From positions 1 to 64,000 of the forward strand of contig CAMUYR010000001.1 in the NCBI GenBank assembly GCA_947164965.1: a stretch of 64,000 bases of DNA, given 5' to 3'. How positions within the stretch are numbered: position 1 is the first letter of the stretch; each line of letters opens with the position of its first letter. The stretch comes from an uncultured Prevotella sp. (GTDB taxonomy: Bacteria; Bacteroidota; Bacteroidia; Bacteroidales; Bacteroidaceae). The notes under the pieces are model-generated. The model saw only the letters and a list, made by a program, of their open reading frames with translations. It was not told where the DNA came from and searched no databases. Both the position numbers and the translations under genes were made by a program. Positions 23,178-32,346 of this stretch are shown one piece after another.

Positions 23178-25666
23178 CAGAACTGTTTGTCCGAATCTAT
23201 CAGTTTTTTCATAGCCATCGGATGGTCTGCTGGCTCTCTATGGTGAGCCTTTTTGTGCTGTTCGGCTACTGCTCCTCACAGATCCATCTGGAGGAAGACA
23301 TCAACCAGCTGATGCCGTCGTCGAAAAATGAGGACGGCACCACTAAACTGGCCTTTGCCGACCTGAAGATCAAGGACAAGGTATTTGTGCTTTTCAGCCT
23401 CACCCCCGACCCCTCTCCAAAGGGCGAGGGGAGTCTGGGCAGCGAAAGAGTAGCGTTGCTTACCTCTGCCTGCGATGCCTTTGCCGACTCCCTGCAACGC
23501 GATACAGCCCTTGTAGAGAACCTGTTTTACAAGCTTGATGAAGAGCTGATACCCGATGGTATCGACTACATGACAGCCCACCTGCCCGCCTATATCGATA
23601 CGGCGGTGTATGCACGGTTCGATTCTTTGCTGACGCGTGAGCACTTCGCCGAGCAGATGCAGCAGAACCATGACGACCTGCAGGGCGAGTTCGGCGAGAT
23701 GTTCCCTGAGCTCATCGAACTCGATCCGATGGGTATGCGCAACGTCTTGGCCGAACAGCTAAAACAGTTGCTGAGCGGTGGTACTTACCAGACTTTGGAC
23801 AACCATTTCTTCGTGCCCGACACGACAGTGTGTCTGGCATTCCTAACCCCTCTGTTTTCGTCGACGAATACCGGACAGGGCTCCGCACTCTTCGAACGGC
23901 TTAACACCGTGATCAGTCAACTCAAGGAGTCGCATCCAGATGTCAACATCAGCTATCACGGAACACCAGCCAGCGGCTACTATAACTCCACACAGATCAA
24001 GCACGACCTAACCACCACCATTGCAGGGGCATTGGTCTTGGTACTGATTTTCCTGTTGTTGTGCTTCCGCCGTTGGGATGCCATCCCCCTACTCCTGTTG
24101 CCCGTGGCTTTTGGTACGCTGTTCGGACTGACCATGATGTATTGGCTGAAGGGTGAGTTCTCGCTGTTGGCATTAGGCATCGGTGGCGTGGTGCTTGGCG
24201 TGGCACTCAGCTATGTGCTCCACGTCATGACGCACCATCAGTATGTCAGCGATCCCGTACAGCTATTGCGCGACCAGGTAAAGCCCGTACTTCTGGGCTG
24301 TATCACCACTATCGGTTCGTTTTCAGGTCTCCTGTTCATTCAGACCGACCTATTGCGCGACTTCGGACTCTTTGCTGCCTTTGCCATCCTCGGTGCCACA
24401 TTGTTCTCGCTCATCTGGCTGCCGCATCTATTAAGGCCCGCCCAACATGCATTTCCTAAATTTATTGAGCGTATCAACGCTTATCCCTTCGACCGAAAGA
24501 AGCCGTTGATTGCCGTCATCGCCGTACTGACAGTCATTGGCGTCGGAGCCTGGTTCGTTGGTGGCACCCATTTTGATGCAGACATGCATAATCTGGGTTA
24601 CGACAATCCGATGGTGGAGCACTCCGAGGACCTGCTCCGCGAAAAGACCTATACAGGCGACAAAACCAAATATTTTGCCAGCCAGGGACAAACCATGGAG
24701 GAAGCCCTCACGCACTTTGGTGTGCTACGTCATAAACTTGACTCCCTTCAGCAGCTGGGACTGGTAAAGAGCTATACTCCCACCAACGAGTTGTTGGTGT
24801 CACTCGACCGACAGCAGCAACGCATCGATGCCTGGCACCGCTATTGGAACGAGAACCGTCTGGCTACCGTCCGCCAGCTCATCGGTACTTCGGCTCCTGC
24901 TGCCGACCTGGATCCTAAAGCCTTCGAGACCTTCTTCGAGGCTACCAAGGCCGGCCATGAGGCTGATGCACTCTACGAAGCCAACCTGATTCCTGAGGGT
25001 TACCTGTCGACGCTGATGGAGCAGTCGTACGACGGCACCTGGCTCTGCTTCACCTCCGTGCGCTGTCAGAACGACTCCGTGCGCAGCAGCGACAGCGACT
25101 ACATCCGCATCTGCGATGCCATCAGCAGCGATCCGCATTTGCTGGTACTCGACACCTATTATTATACGACGGACACCCTGCTCCAGATGAGCAGCGATTT
25201 CGACCGACTGCAATGGCTGTCGATGGCTTTCGTATTGCTGGTCCTGTGGCTTTCGTTCCGCTTCAACATCAAACACACCTTGCTGGGCTTTACGCCCATT
25301 CTGCTCAGTTGGCTCATCGTTCTGGGAACTATGAACATCTTCGGCCAGCAGTTCAATCTCATCAGTATCATCATCTCCACCTTTATCTTCGGTATTGGAG
25401 TCGATTATAGCATCTTCATCATGCACGGTCTGATCAACGATGCGCAACCTCTCACCTCTCACCTCTCACTTCTCACCTCTCATAAGACCGCCATTTTGCT
25501 CTCTGCAGTCACACTCCTTGTTACTGTAGGCAGCATGCTTCTTGCCGTACATCCCGCTATCCGCAGTGTGGGCTTCTCCACATTGGTCGGCTTGCTCTCA
25601 GCCATCATCCTTTCCTATGTCGTACAACCCGCCGTCTATCGATGGCTAAATCACAAAAGCCAATGA
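23174..25666 (+). CDS. MMPL/RND-superfamily lipid exporter
   Basis: An 830-residue inner-membrane transporter from ATG 23174 (ATGA overlap with the dehydratase stop). It has two repeats of one TM helix, a periplasmic loop and a five- to six-helix bundle. The first bundle is at ~275-435 (GALVLVLIFLLLCFR, LLALGIGGVVLGVALSYVL). The second is at ~680-830 (WLSMAFVLLVLWLSF, FIFGIGVDYSIFIMHG). The GxGVDYSIF motif is typical of MMPL proton-driven transporters. It likely exports the acyl product or its precursor. Two repeats have entered the coding region: a palindromic unit giving LTPDPSPKGEG (~77-87) and a heptamer array (25447-25481) giving LTSHLSLLTS. Confidence 0.85.
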   Translation: MTELFVRIYQFFHSHRMVCWLSMVSLFVLFGYCSSQIHLEEDINQLMPSSKNEDGTTKLAFADLKIKDKVFVLFSLTPDPSPKGEGSLGSERVALLTSACDAFADSLQRDTALVENLFYKLDEELIPDGIDYMTAHLPAYIDTAVYARFDSLLTREHFAEQMQQNHDDLQGEFGEMFPELIELDPMGMRNVLAEQLKQLLSGGTYQTLDNHFFVPDTTVCLAFLTPLFSSTNTGQGSALFERLNTVISQLKESHPDVNISYHGTPASGYYNSTQIKHDLTTTIAGALVLVLIFLLLCFRRWDAIPLLLLPVAFGTLFGLTMMYWLKGEFSLLALGIGGVVLGVALSYVLHVMTHHQYVSDPVQLLRDQVKPVLLGCITTIGSFSGLLFIQTDLLRDFGLFAAFAILGATLFSLIWLPHLLRPAQHAFPKFIERINAYPFDRKKPLIAVIAVLTVIGVGAWFVGGTHFDADMHNLGYDNPMVEHSEDLLREKTYTGDKTKYFASQGQTMEEALTHFGVLRHKLDSLQQLGLVKSYTPTNELLVSLDRQQQRIDAWHRYWNENRLATVRQLIGTSAPAADLDPKAFETFFEATKAGHEADALYEANLIPEGYLSTLMEQSYDGTWLCFTSVRCQNDSVRSSDSDYIRICDAISSDPHLLVLDTYYYTTDTLLQMSSDFDRLQWLSMAFVLLVLWLSFRFNIKHTLLGFTPILLSWLIVLGTMNIFGQQFNLISIIISTFIFGIGVDYSIFIMHGLINDAQPLTSHLSLLTSHKTAILLSAVTLLVTVGSMLLAVHPAIRSVGFSTLVGLLSAIILSYVVQPAVYRWLNHKSQ
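23398..23440 (+). repeat. In-frame palindromic repeat unit inside the MMPL gene
   Basis: A hairpin (CCCCTC at 23410-23415 with GAGGGG at 23426-23431, further CC/GG pairs inside) encodes TPDPSPKGEG. The type is common as intergenic palindromes in many genomes. It lies in the periplasmic loop, where an insertion is tolerable. Confidence 0.6.
25447..25481 (+). repeat. ACCTCTC heptamer array inside the MMPL gene
   Basis: Five 7-bp units (three ACCTCTC, one ACTTCTC, one ACCTCTC) within the coding frame between two membrane segments. A gain or loss of one unit would shift the frame. Confidence 0.75.
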
Positions 25667-27141
25667 AATACGATGTAATAGTGATAGGCAGTGGACTGGG
25701 AGGGCTGATTTGTGCCCGACAGCTGGCGCAGAGCGGGCGGAGCGTGCTGGTACTGGAACACCAACGCCAACCAGGTGGATGTCTGCAGAGTTATCGCCGT
25801 GGCAATTTGGAGTTCGACACTGGGCTGCACTACGTAGGTGGCTTAGCTGAGGGGCAACCGCTTCACGATGTTTTTGAGGAGATAGGATTGTTGAAACTGC
25901 CTTGGCAACGACTCGACGCCAATGGTTTCGACCAGATAACGATAGGCCGTCAGACCTATCCGTTGGCAGAGGGGTTCGAGAATTTTGCCGATACGTTGGC
26001 TTCGTTCTTCCCCCAACAGCACAATGCGCTGAAGCAGTTCGTTGGACTGTTGCGAAACCTCCCTTCGTTCGAGGAAAGCAGTCATGTGAATGCTTATGAC
26101 TACCTGACATCACTTTTCCATGACCCACTGCTTGTCAATGTCATCTCGGCAGCAGCCATGAAAATGGAACTGAGGCGCGAATCACTACCGCTGTTTAACT
26201 TTGTCCACGGACTAAGCAGTTATGTGCAAAGCAGCTGGCGACTGAAGGGCAGTGGAAATCTGATTGTCAACTCACTGGTCAACGACATCAAGGCTGCCGG
26301 TGGTGAGATCTGCTGTGGCGCAGAGGTCAGGCGCCTGGAGGAACAAGGTGGCAAAATCGTAGCAGCACGTTGTCCGAATGGCAGAATGTTCGAAGGCAGT
26401 CTCTTTATCAGCGACGTGCATCCGCAGCTGACATTTAGTTGGCTGAAGGATTCCAACCTGTTGAAAGGCATTTTCCGTCGACGCATCAATACCTTGGAGA
26501 ATACCTTTGGAATGTTTACCGTCTCATTGGTACTGAAGCCTGGCGAACTGCCTTATTTCAACCACAACAAGTACGTCTATCGGAAGGCAAATGTATGGAC
26601 CTTCAGCGAAGATGTAGGTGGCGTTGGTGGCGTGATGGTCAGTGCAAGAGTGCCAGAGGACGGGACGGAGTTCGTGCGCCAGATAGACCTGCTGACACCC
26701 ATGCCATGGGAGATGTGCCACCATTGGGAGAAAACGACGGTGAGGACCAGTCGTTCGACGGTGAGGACCAGTCGTTCGACGGTGAGGACCAGTCGTTCAA
26801 CGATAGGACGTCGCGGAGAAATCTACGAACTGCAGAAAGAGCGGATGGCCGACGACTGCATCCGTCTGGCAGAGCGCGTCATTCCTGGCCTGTCAAAGAT
26901 GGTGGAGAAGCGTTACACCAGTACGCCGCTCACTTGGCGCGACTATACGCTGTCACCATGCGGTTCTGCCTTCGGTGTCAGGAAAGACAGTCGGGCTCCG
27001 TTGCTCACCATGCTGTCGCCCAAGACGCCTATCCCTAATCTTTTCCTGACCGGACAGAGCCTTGTGCTGCACGGACTGGAGGGGGTGACCCGTACTGCAT
27101 TCAATACATTAAGTGCGGCCGTTGGCATAAGTGAAAAGTGA
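25663..27141 (+). CDS. NAD(P)/FAD-dependent oxidoreductase, phytoene desaturase/retinol reductase-like
   Basis: A 492-residue flavoprotein from ATG 25663, overlapping the MMPL stop (ATGA). The frame also opens at 25642. The dinucleotide-binding motif VIVIGSGLGGLICA is at residues ~5-18, then an ELEHQ-type acidic end of strand 2 and the GGCLQSYRRG segment. The C-terminal FAD motif NLFLTGQSLVLHGLEGV is near 465. It resembles CrtI/all-trans-retinol 13,14-reductase enzymes that saturate or desaturate polyenes, so it may set the double-bond state of the acyl chain. A 63-bp triplication (26737-26799) adds VRTSRST repeats in a variable loop. The C-terminus (ISEK) runs into a heptamer array. Confidence 0.8.
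   Translation: MKYDVIVIGSGLGGLICARQLAQSGRSVLVLEHQRQPGGCLQSYRRGNLEFDTGLHYVGGLAEGQPLHDVFEEIGLLKLPWQRLDANGFDQITIGRQTYPLAEGFENFADTLASFFPQQHNALKQFVGLLRNLPSFEESSHVNAYDYLTSLFHDPLLVNVISAAAMKMELRRESLPLFNFVHGLSSYVQSSWRLKGSGNLIVNSLVNDIKAAGGEICCGAEVRRLEEQGGKIVAARCPNGRMFEGSLFISDVHPQLTFSWLKDSNLLKGIFRRRINTLENTFGMFTVSLVLKPGELPYFNHNKYVYRKANVWTFSEDVGGVGGVMVSARVPEDGTEFVRQIDLLTPMPWEMCHHWEKTTVRTSRSTVRTSRSTVRTSRSTIGRRGEIYELQKERMADDCIRLAERVIPGLSKMVEKRYTSTPLTWRDYTLSPCGSAFGVRKDSRAPLLTMLSPKTPIPNLFLTGQSLVLHGLEGVTRTAFNTLSAAVGISEK
26737..26799 (+). repeat. Triplicated 21-bp repeat in the FAD oxidoreductase gene
   Basis: Three head-to-tail 21-bp units (start ACGGTGAGGACC, end CAGTCGTTCG or CAGTCGTTCA) encode VRTSRST three times. 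The frame is preserved at any copy number. Confidence 0.85.
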
Positions 27142-27178
27142 AAAGTGATAAGTGATAAACGATAAACGATAAGTGAAT
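27130..27178 (+). repeat. AGTGAAA/AGTGATA heptamer array before the ketoreductase
   Basis: Seven exact 7-bp units: AGTGAAA x2, AGTGATA x2, AACGATA x2, AGTGAAT. The stop of the upstream gene (27139-27141) lies in the array, and the next ATG (27179) follows it directly. Confidence 0.8.
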
Positions 27179-27895
27179 ATGAAGTATGCATTAGTAACCG
27201 GCGGTAGCCGAGGTATAGGACGAGCCGTTTGTGTCCGTTTGGCACAGGAGGGCTACCATGTGATTATCAATTATACCAGTAACGAGACAGAAGCCCTGCG
27301 GACACTGGAAATGACTGGGGGTAACGGCGAGTTACTGTCCTTCGACGTCAGCGACAGCCAGCAGACGCGTCAGGCGTTGGATGAGTGGCAGAAGCGTCAT
27401 GATGGCGAATACATCGAGGTGGTCGTCAACAATGCCGGCATCCGTCGCGACAATGTGATGGCACTGATGCCCGAGGACGACTGGCACCGCGTGGTGGACA
27501 TCACGCTGTCCGGTTTCTTCAACGTCACCCAGCCATTGCTCCCTGCCATGCAGCTGCATAAGTTCGGACGCATCGTCTCGATGGCCAGCGTTAGCGGGCT
27601 GAAGGGGTTGCCTGGTCAGACCAACTACTCAGCTGCCAAGGGCGGTATCATCGCTGCAACGAAGGCGCTGGCCCAGGAGGTGGCCCGACGTGGTATCACG
27701 GTGAATGCCGTTGCCCCAGGTTTTATCAAGACCGACATGACCGAAGGACTTGATGAGGCGGCCCTCAAGAAGACCATTCCTGCCCAAAGGTTCGGAACGC
27801 CTGAAGAGGTGGCCGACCTGGTGGCTTTTCTGGTTTCACCCCGTGCCGGCTATATTACTGGCGAGGTGATTTCTATCAACGGAGGACTGCGATGA
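27179..27895 (+). CDS. 3-oxoacyl-ACP reductase (FabG-type SDR)
   Basis: A 238-residue short-chain dehydrogenase that reduces the 3-ketoacyl-ACP with NADPH. The cofactor motif TGGSRGIGRA is at the N-terminus, NNAG in the middle, and the catalytic Tyr150/Lys154 in NYSAAKGG. The C-terminal GYITGEVISINGG is the standard FabG end. ATG 27179 directly follows the heptamer array (a GTG at 27173 inside it is also in frame). The stop overlaps the start of the LolA-like gene (ATGA). Together with the ketosynthase, ACP and dehydratase it completes one elongation cycle apart from the final reductase, a role the FAD enzyme could fill. Confidence 0.9.
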   Translation: MKYALVTGGSRGIGRAVCVRLAQEGYHVIINYTSNETEALRTLEMTGGNGELLSFDVSDSQQTRQALDEWQKRHDGEYIEVVVNNAGIRRDNVMALMPEDDWHRVVDITLSGFFNVTQPLLPAMQLHKFGRIVSMASVSGLKGLPGQTNYSAAKGGIIAATKALAQEVARRGITVNAVAPGFIKTDMTEGLDEAALKKTIPAQRFGTPEEVADLVAFLVSPRAGYITGEVISINGGLR

Positions 27896-28383
27896 AACAT
27901 TTACTGATATCCATATTTTGCATGCTGGCAATAACGGTTAGCGCGCAAACTGTCACTAAAACCAGTCATAAAAAGGCCGTCAAGACCGATGTCGTCACTA
28001 CTGGTACGCTGACGATACGCAAGCCTGACTACATCTGCATTTCGACCGATGGTGGCAAGGACCAGCTTATCATGGAGGGCACTAAGTTCACGATGATTAT
28101 GGGTGGACGCCAGCATGTGACCGACGGTCAGAAGAATCCTCAGTTTGCAACCTTCCATACCGTATTGAAGGCGGTCATCAATCAGCAGGATATTCCTCAA
28201 GGTGACGACATGACCATAGCGACCAAGGGTAATACCACCACTGTCACTATTGTGCCGACGGGTAAGAAGAAACGCCAGTTGTTCACCTCGTTCGTCCTGA
28301 CCGTTAACGCCAAGACGAAGGCACTTCGCACACTCCGCATGAATGGGCGGGGAGAAGACTACTCTGAATACGTTTTTAAATGA
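27892..28383 (+). CDS. LolA-like outer-membrane lipoprotein carrier family protein
   Basis: A 163-residue periplasmic protein (signal MKHLLISIFCMLAITVSAQ). The mature part is an antiparallel beta series (TGTLTIRKPDYICI, KLTMI-like strand, TTVTIVPTGKKKRQLF, FVLTVNAKTKALRTLRM) in the pattern of LolA/LolB-like half-barrels. LolA-like carriers are regular members of aryl-polyene and related clusters, where they are thought to move lipid between membranes. ATGA overlaps on both sides (27892 and 28380) tie it tightly to the ketoreductase and the DUF5686 protein. It most likely ferries the product across the periplasm. Confidence 0.75.
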   Translation: MKHLLISIFCMLAITVSAQTVTKTSHKKAVKTDVVTTGTLTIRKPDYICISTDGGKDQLIMEGTKFTMIMGGRQHVTDGQKNPQFATFHTVLKAVINQQDIPQGDDMTIATKGNTTTVTIVPTGKKKRQLFTSFVLTVNAKTKALRTLRMNGRGEDYSEYVFK

Positions 28384-30947
28384 GATCAAGACACTGGTTC
28401 TTATTTTTATTCTTCACCTGTGTGCTGGTCTGCCCGATTAGTGCACAGCAAATTCACGGCGTCATCACCGATGCCGAGACAGGCGACAGCATACCCTTTG
28501 CCAGTGTGGTCTACAAGGGGCATCAGCAGGCCGTAGTCTCTGACGTCAGCGGTAAATACCGGATTGACCGTCATGAGGGCTGGAACATCACGTTCAGTGC
28601 TGTAGGCTACAAGTCGCGCATCATAGCTATTACCAACAAGACAAAGAGCCGACTCAATATCAAACTGAAACCCGACCAGCAGCAGTTGGCTGAGGTGACC
28701 GTACAGACCAAACGCAGCAGGTATAGCCGCAAAAACAATCCTGCCGTGGAGCTGATGCGCCGCGTGGTGGCTGCCAAGCAGAAGACCGACCTCGGACAGA
28801 ACGATTACTATCAGTATAATAAGTACGAGAAGATTACCCTCTCGCTCAACGACCTGAAACCTGAGCAGCTTGAACAAGGCCCCTTCAAGAAGCATCCGTG
28901 GCTGGTGGAGCAGGTGGAGACCAGCAACGTTACCGGTAAGATGATCCTGCCGGTCAGTGTCGATGAAACCGTCTCGCAGAAAGTATATCGTCGCAATCCC
29001 CGTTCCGAGAAGACCATCATCACCGGCCAGAGCAGCAAGGGAGTCAACGACCTGTTCCAAACAGGCGACATCATCAATACGGTGGTCAAGGATGTGTTTA
29101 CCAATGTAGATCTCTATCAAGATCATATCCGGCTGCTCCAGTATCCATTCATCTCACCTATTTCCAAAGAGGGTATTGGCTTCTACCGGTATTATATTGA
29201 GGACACGCTGACTGTAGAGCGTGACACATGCTTCCACCTGCATTTTCTGCCCAACAACCAGAACGACATGGGATTTCGTGGCGACCTCTATATCCTGAAG
29301 GACCCGTCACTACATGTACGCCGCTGCGAGATGACCATTCCCAAGCAGTCGAATGTCAACTTCGTAAAGAACGTCAAAATCCTGCAGGACTATGAGCAGC
29401 TGCCCAATGGGCAATGGGTACTCACCAAGGACGATATGAGTACCGAATTGGAGTTCTTGAGTTTCCTCCGTTCTATCAGCGTTACCCGAACGACACGAAT
29501 GAGCGACTATGCCTTCGACCCCATTCCCAAGAAACTGTTCAAAGGTCTGAGCAATGAGGTGACGGAGGCCGATGCACAGATGCGTGACGAGGCGTTCTGG
29601 AACCAGTACCGGCAGGTGGAACTGACCAAGAGCGAGAGTTCGATGGACAAGTTCATCCACAGCATCGAGAATGTCAAGGGCATGAAATACGTCATCTTCG
29701 CACTCAAGGCACTCTTCGAGAACTCTGTCGAGACCAGTACGCCAAACTATGTCGACATCTGCCCCGTCAACACCATCCTGACCAACAACTATGTCGACGG
29801 ATGGCGATCGCGACTGTCGGCCAAGACCACAGCCAACCTCTCAAAGCACTTCTTTCTGTCAGGCTACTATGGTCACGGTTGGGGCTCGAAAAAAGACTAT
29901 TACAATGCAGAGTTTACCTATTCGCTGAATCCGAAGAAATACCTGCCCCATGAGTTTCCCCGACGCACCATGACCATCCAAATCAATAAGGACGTCTGCT
30001 CGCCCGGCGACCGCTTCATGGATACCGATAAGGATAACTTCATGGTAGCGTTGAAATGGGCGGAAACCAACAAGATGATGCTCTACAACCGCCAACAGGT
30101 CACCTTCGAGTACGAGACCGACTGGGGACTGAAACTGACCGTCAATGGTAAACACGAAGAGAACGAGAGCTGTGGGCACATGACTTTCCAGACACTTGAC
30201 ATGCCCAAGCCTACGGAGTTCCGGCGGACGGGTAATGGCGACTTCCTGCGCACTACAGAAGTGACCGGACGTCTGCGCTATGCGCCTGGCGAGACCTATA
30301 TCAACAACAAGCTGCGCCGTCGCGTCATCAATCTCGACGCTCCCGTGTTCAGCATGGCCCACACCATGGGATTCGATGGTGTCCTTGGCGGTAACTACAA
30401 CTATAACTACACCGAGGTGGGCATCTTCAAGCGCTTCTGGCTGAGCAGCTGGGGAAAACTGGACATCAGCGCCAAGGGCGGTATACAGTGGAACCAAGTG
30501 CCCTATCCGCTACTCATCCAACCCGCCGCCAATCAGTCGTACATCATCGCCCCTGAGACGTTCAACCTGATCAACACGATGGAGTTTCTCAACGACCGCT
30601 TTGCCTCGCTGATGGTATCGTGGGACCTGAATGGCAAGATCTTCAACCGTCTGCCGCTGATTAAGAAACTTCACTGGCGTGAGTTCATTGGTGTACGCAT
30701 GCTCTGGGGAACGCTGACCGACAAGAACAATCCCTTTCTGGAGCAGAATCGTGGCAACAGCCGGCTGATGTACTTTCCGGAAGGCTGCCATGTGATGGAT
30801 CTTAACAGACCCTATGCAGAGCTGGTGCTCGGCATTCACAACATTTTCAAAATCTGGCATGTTGAATATGTTCGCCGTCTGAGCTACAATGACCTGCCAA
30901 CCAGCCCCAAGTGGGGTCTGCGCTACGTCATTGCTTTGAGTTTCTAA
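28380..30947 (+). CDS. Outer-membrane protein: carboxypeptidase-like regulatory domain plus DUF5686
   Basis: An 855-residue protein with a signal peptide ending ISAQ. Residues ~24-100 are a CarboxypepD_reg-like beta-sandwich (IHGVITDAETGDSIPFASVV ... FSAVGYKSRII). The rest matches DUF5686, a Bacteroidota family predicted to form an outer-membrane barrel with an N-terminal periplasmic part. Strand-rich pairs continue to the terminal aromatic residue (YVIALSF). Last gene of the operon (ATGA overlap with the LolA-like gene). Its constant partnership here suggests it receives or displays the exported lipid in the outer membrane; that is inference. Confidence 0.85.
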   Translation: MRSRHWFLFLFFTCVLVCPISAQQIHGVITDAETGDSIPFASVVYKGHQQAVVSDVSGKYRIDRHEGWNITFSAVGYKSRIIAITNKTKSRLNIKLKPDQQQLAEVTVQTKRSRYSRKNNPAVELMRRVVAAKQKTDLGQNDYYQYNKYEKITLSLNDLKPEQLEQGPFKKHPWLVEQVETSNVTGKMILPVSVDETVSQKVYRRNPRSEKTIITGQSSKGVNDLFQTGDIINTVVKDVFTNVDLYQDHIRLLQYPFISPISKEGIGFYRYYIEDTLTVERDTCFHLHFLPNNQNDMGFRGDLYILKDPSLHVRRCEMTIPKQSNVNFVKNVKILQDYEQLPNGQWVLTKDDMSTELEFLSFLRSISVTRTTRMSDYAFDPIPKKLFKGLSNEVTEADAQMRDEAFWNQYRQVELTKSESSMDKFIHSIENVKGMKYVIFALKALFENSVETSTPNYVDICPVNTILTNNYVDGWRSRLSAKTTANLSKHFFLSGYYGHGWGSKKDYYNAEFTYSLNPKKYLPHEFPRRTMTIQINKDVCSPGDRFMDTDKDNFMVALKWAETNKMMLYNRQQVTFEYETDWGLKLTVNGKHEENESCGHMTFQTLDMPKPTEFRRTGNGDFLRTTEVTGRLRYAPGETYINNKLRRRVINLDAPVFSMAHTMGFDGVLGGNYNYNYTEVGIFKRFWLSSWGKLDISAKGGIQWNQVPYPLLIQPAANQSYIIAPETFNLINTMEFLNDRFASLMVSWDLNGKIFNRLPLIKKLHWREFIGVRMLWGTLTDKNNPFLEQNRGNSRLMYFPEGCHVMDLNRPYAELVLGIHNIFKIWHVEYVRRLSYNDLPTSPKWGLRYVIALSF

Positions 30948-31120
30948 CCTCTCAATATAACACGAAATAACCTATAATGTATCCCCCTGTCGTCTTAGTG
31001 GGACGCTCTCTTTTGGCAAATCTTTTCTATATCACTGCAAAGACCTGATCTGCTGAGTAGCAGTCAATTGGCAAAAGCATCACTTTTTGAGGCGATTTAA
31101 CATGTTTTTCAGGAAAAATC

Positions 31121-31151
31121 TTGCTAATTGCCTCAAAATTTTGTATCTTTG
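31121..31151 (+). promoter_or_regulatory. Promoter of the VapE-like gene
   Basis: TTG (31121-31123), 20 bp, then TATCTTTG (31144-31151), an excellent -33/-7 pair. It lies within the frame's upstream extension, so translation must begin later. Confidence 0.7.
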
Positions 31152-31218
31152 CAGCAAAGCTGCGAAACTCGGCGACGACGGTCACTCGCTGCAAATCGTT
31201 TGCCCGTTTGCTGTTGAA

Positions 31219-31291
31219 AATGGACAATTGCCAATGGACAATTCTGCTGCGAACGACAATCATCATCCATCATCCATTGTCTGTCATCCAT
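31219..31291 (+). repeat. Two heptamer arrays at the front of the VapE-like gene
   Basis: 31219-31246 holds AATGGAC, AATTGCC, AATGGAC, AATTCTG. 31264-31291 holds CATCCAT, CATCCAT, TGTCTGT, CATCCAT. Both have strict 7-bp period and precede the conserved part of the gene. Confidence 0.65.
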
Positions 31292-32211
31292 TAATCAACG
31301 CCTTCCGTAAGCTCCACTACATCTACTCCTCTCAGTTGGGGACAAAGATGGCCGATCGTGAGCCGACGCTGGCCACCAGTTGCAAGACCAGCTACGATCC
31401 GCAGCCGTACTACAACCCCGAGGCTCTCGCCATCACCGTGTCGTCAGAGCCCGAGGACACGCCGGAGTTCAAAGGTATTCAGAAAGACATCAGCGACTAC
31501 AACTATCCTGAGGAGATTCCTGGCATGAGCGTACACGACAGCCGGATGCGCCGCTTCCACGACTGTCTGGATGCCGCCACCGAGGCACATCTCGACGAAG
31601 AGGACGAATATCTCTTTGCCGTAGCGGTTCTTGAACAGCTGGCCGATGGCTGCCGTCAGATGGGACTGCCCCAGGCCTGGTGCGCCCGTGTCGTCTCGTA
31701 CTATCCGCGCATTTCAGAAGTCGTCAGTCGCGACACCATCGAGAGTGTCTTCAAATCAGCTTATCTGAAGGAGACACTAAAGACCATTCCCCTGAAGTTC
31801 ACGCGTCCCTCGGCATTGCTGGCCTACAAGACGGAGGCCTATATGAAGGAACACTACACGCTACGACTGAATGTGATGACGGGTGTACCTGAATACCGCA
31901 TGAACGCCCTTGGCTACGGTTTCCAGCCGTTGGATCAGGCAGCCCGTAACACCATGGCTATCAAGGCTCTGAAGGCTGGCGTCGACACGTGGGACAAGGA
32001 CCTGAGCCGCTACATCGACTCAAACCTCATTCCGCGCTATGAGCCGATGGCCGACTACATGGAACATCTGCCAAAATGGAATGGCAAGAACGACTATGTT
32101 GGCGAGGTGGCAAGAAGAGTGAAGACGCAGAATCCCTACTGGGAAGAGGACTTCCACAAGTGGATGCTCTCGATGGTGGCACAGTGGCTGGATCGGTTAA
32201 AGGCATGTTAA
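31234..32211 (+). pseudogene. Truncated VapE/DUF3874-type primase-helicase protein
   Basis: A 325-residue frame from ATG 31234, the first in-frame ATG after the promoter; 31348 is an alternative. Residues ~190-320 match the Bacteroidales VapE-like pattern: YTLRLNVMTGVPEYR, then LIPRYEPMADYMEHLPKWNG, then a FHKWMLSMVAQW end. In full-length relatives this is followed at once by a P-loop ATPase domain; here the frame stops after WLDRLKAC and no helicase remnant is seen in 32212-32346. It is therefore truncated or degraded, unless short forms exist. These genes usually neighbour an HU-like protein, as here at 32347. Confidence 0.65.
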
Positions 32212-32346
32212 GCATACCAAAACAACTTGTTTTGCTATCGTGATGGCAGGTGATGCTTTTCATAATACCATCACCTAAGCTAATAACCTGACAGTAAATA
32301 AGTTAATGCAAAAAGTGATGCTTTTATAAAAAACAGTAATAAATAA

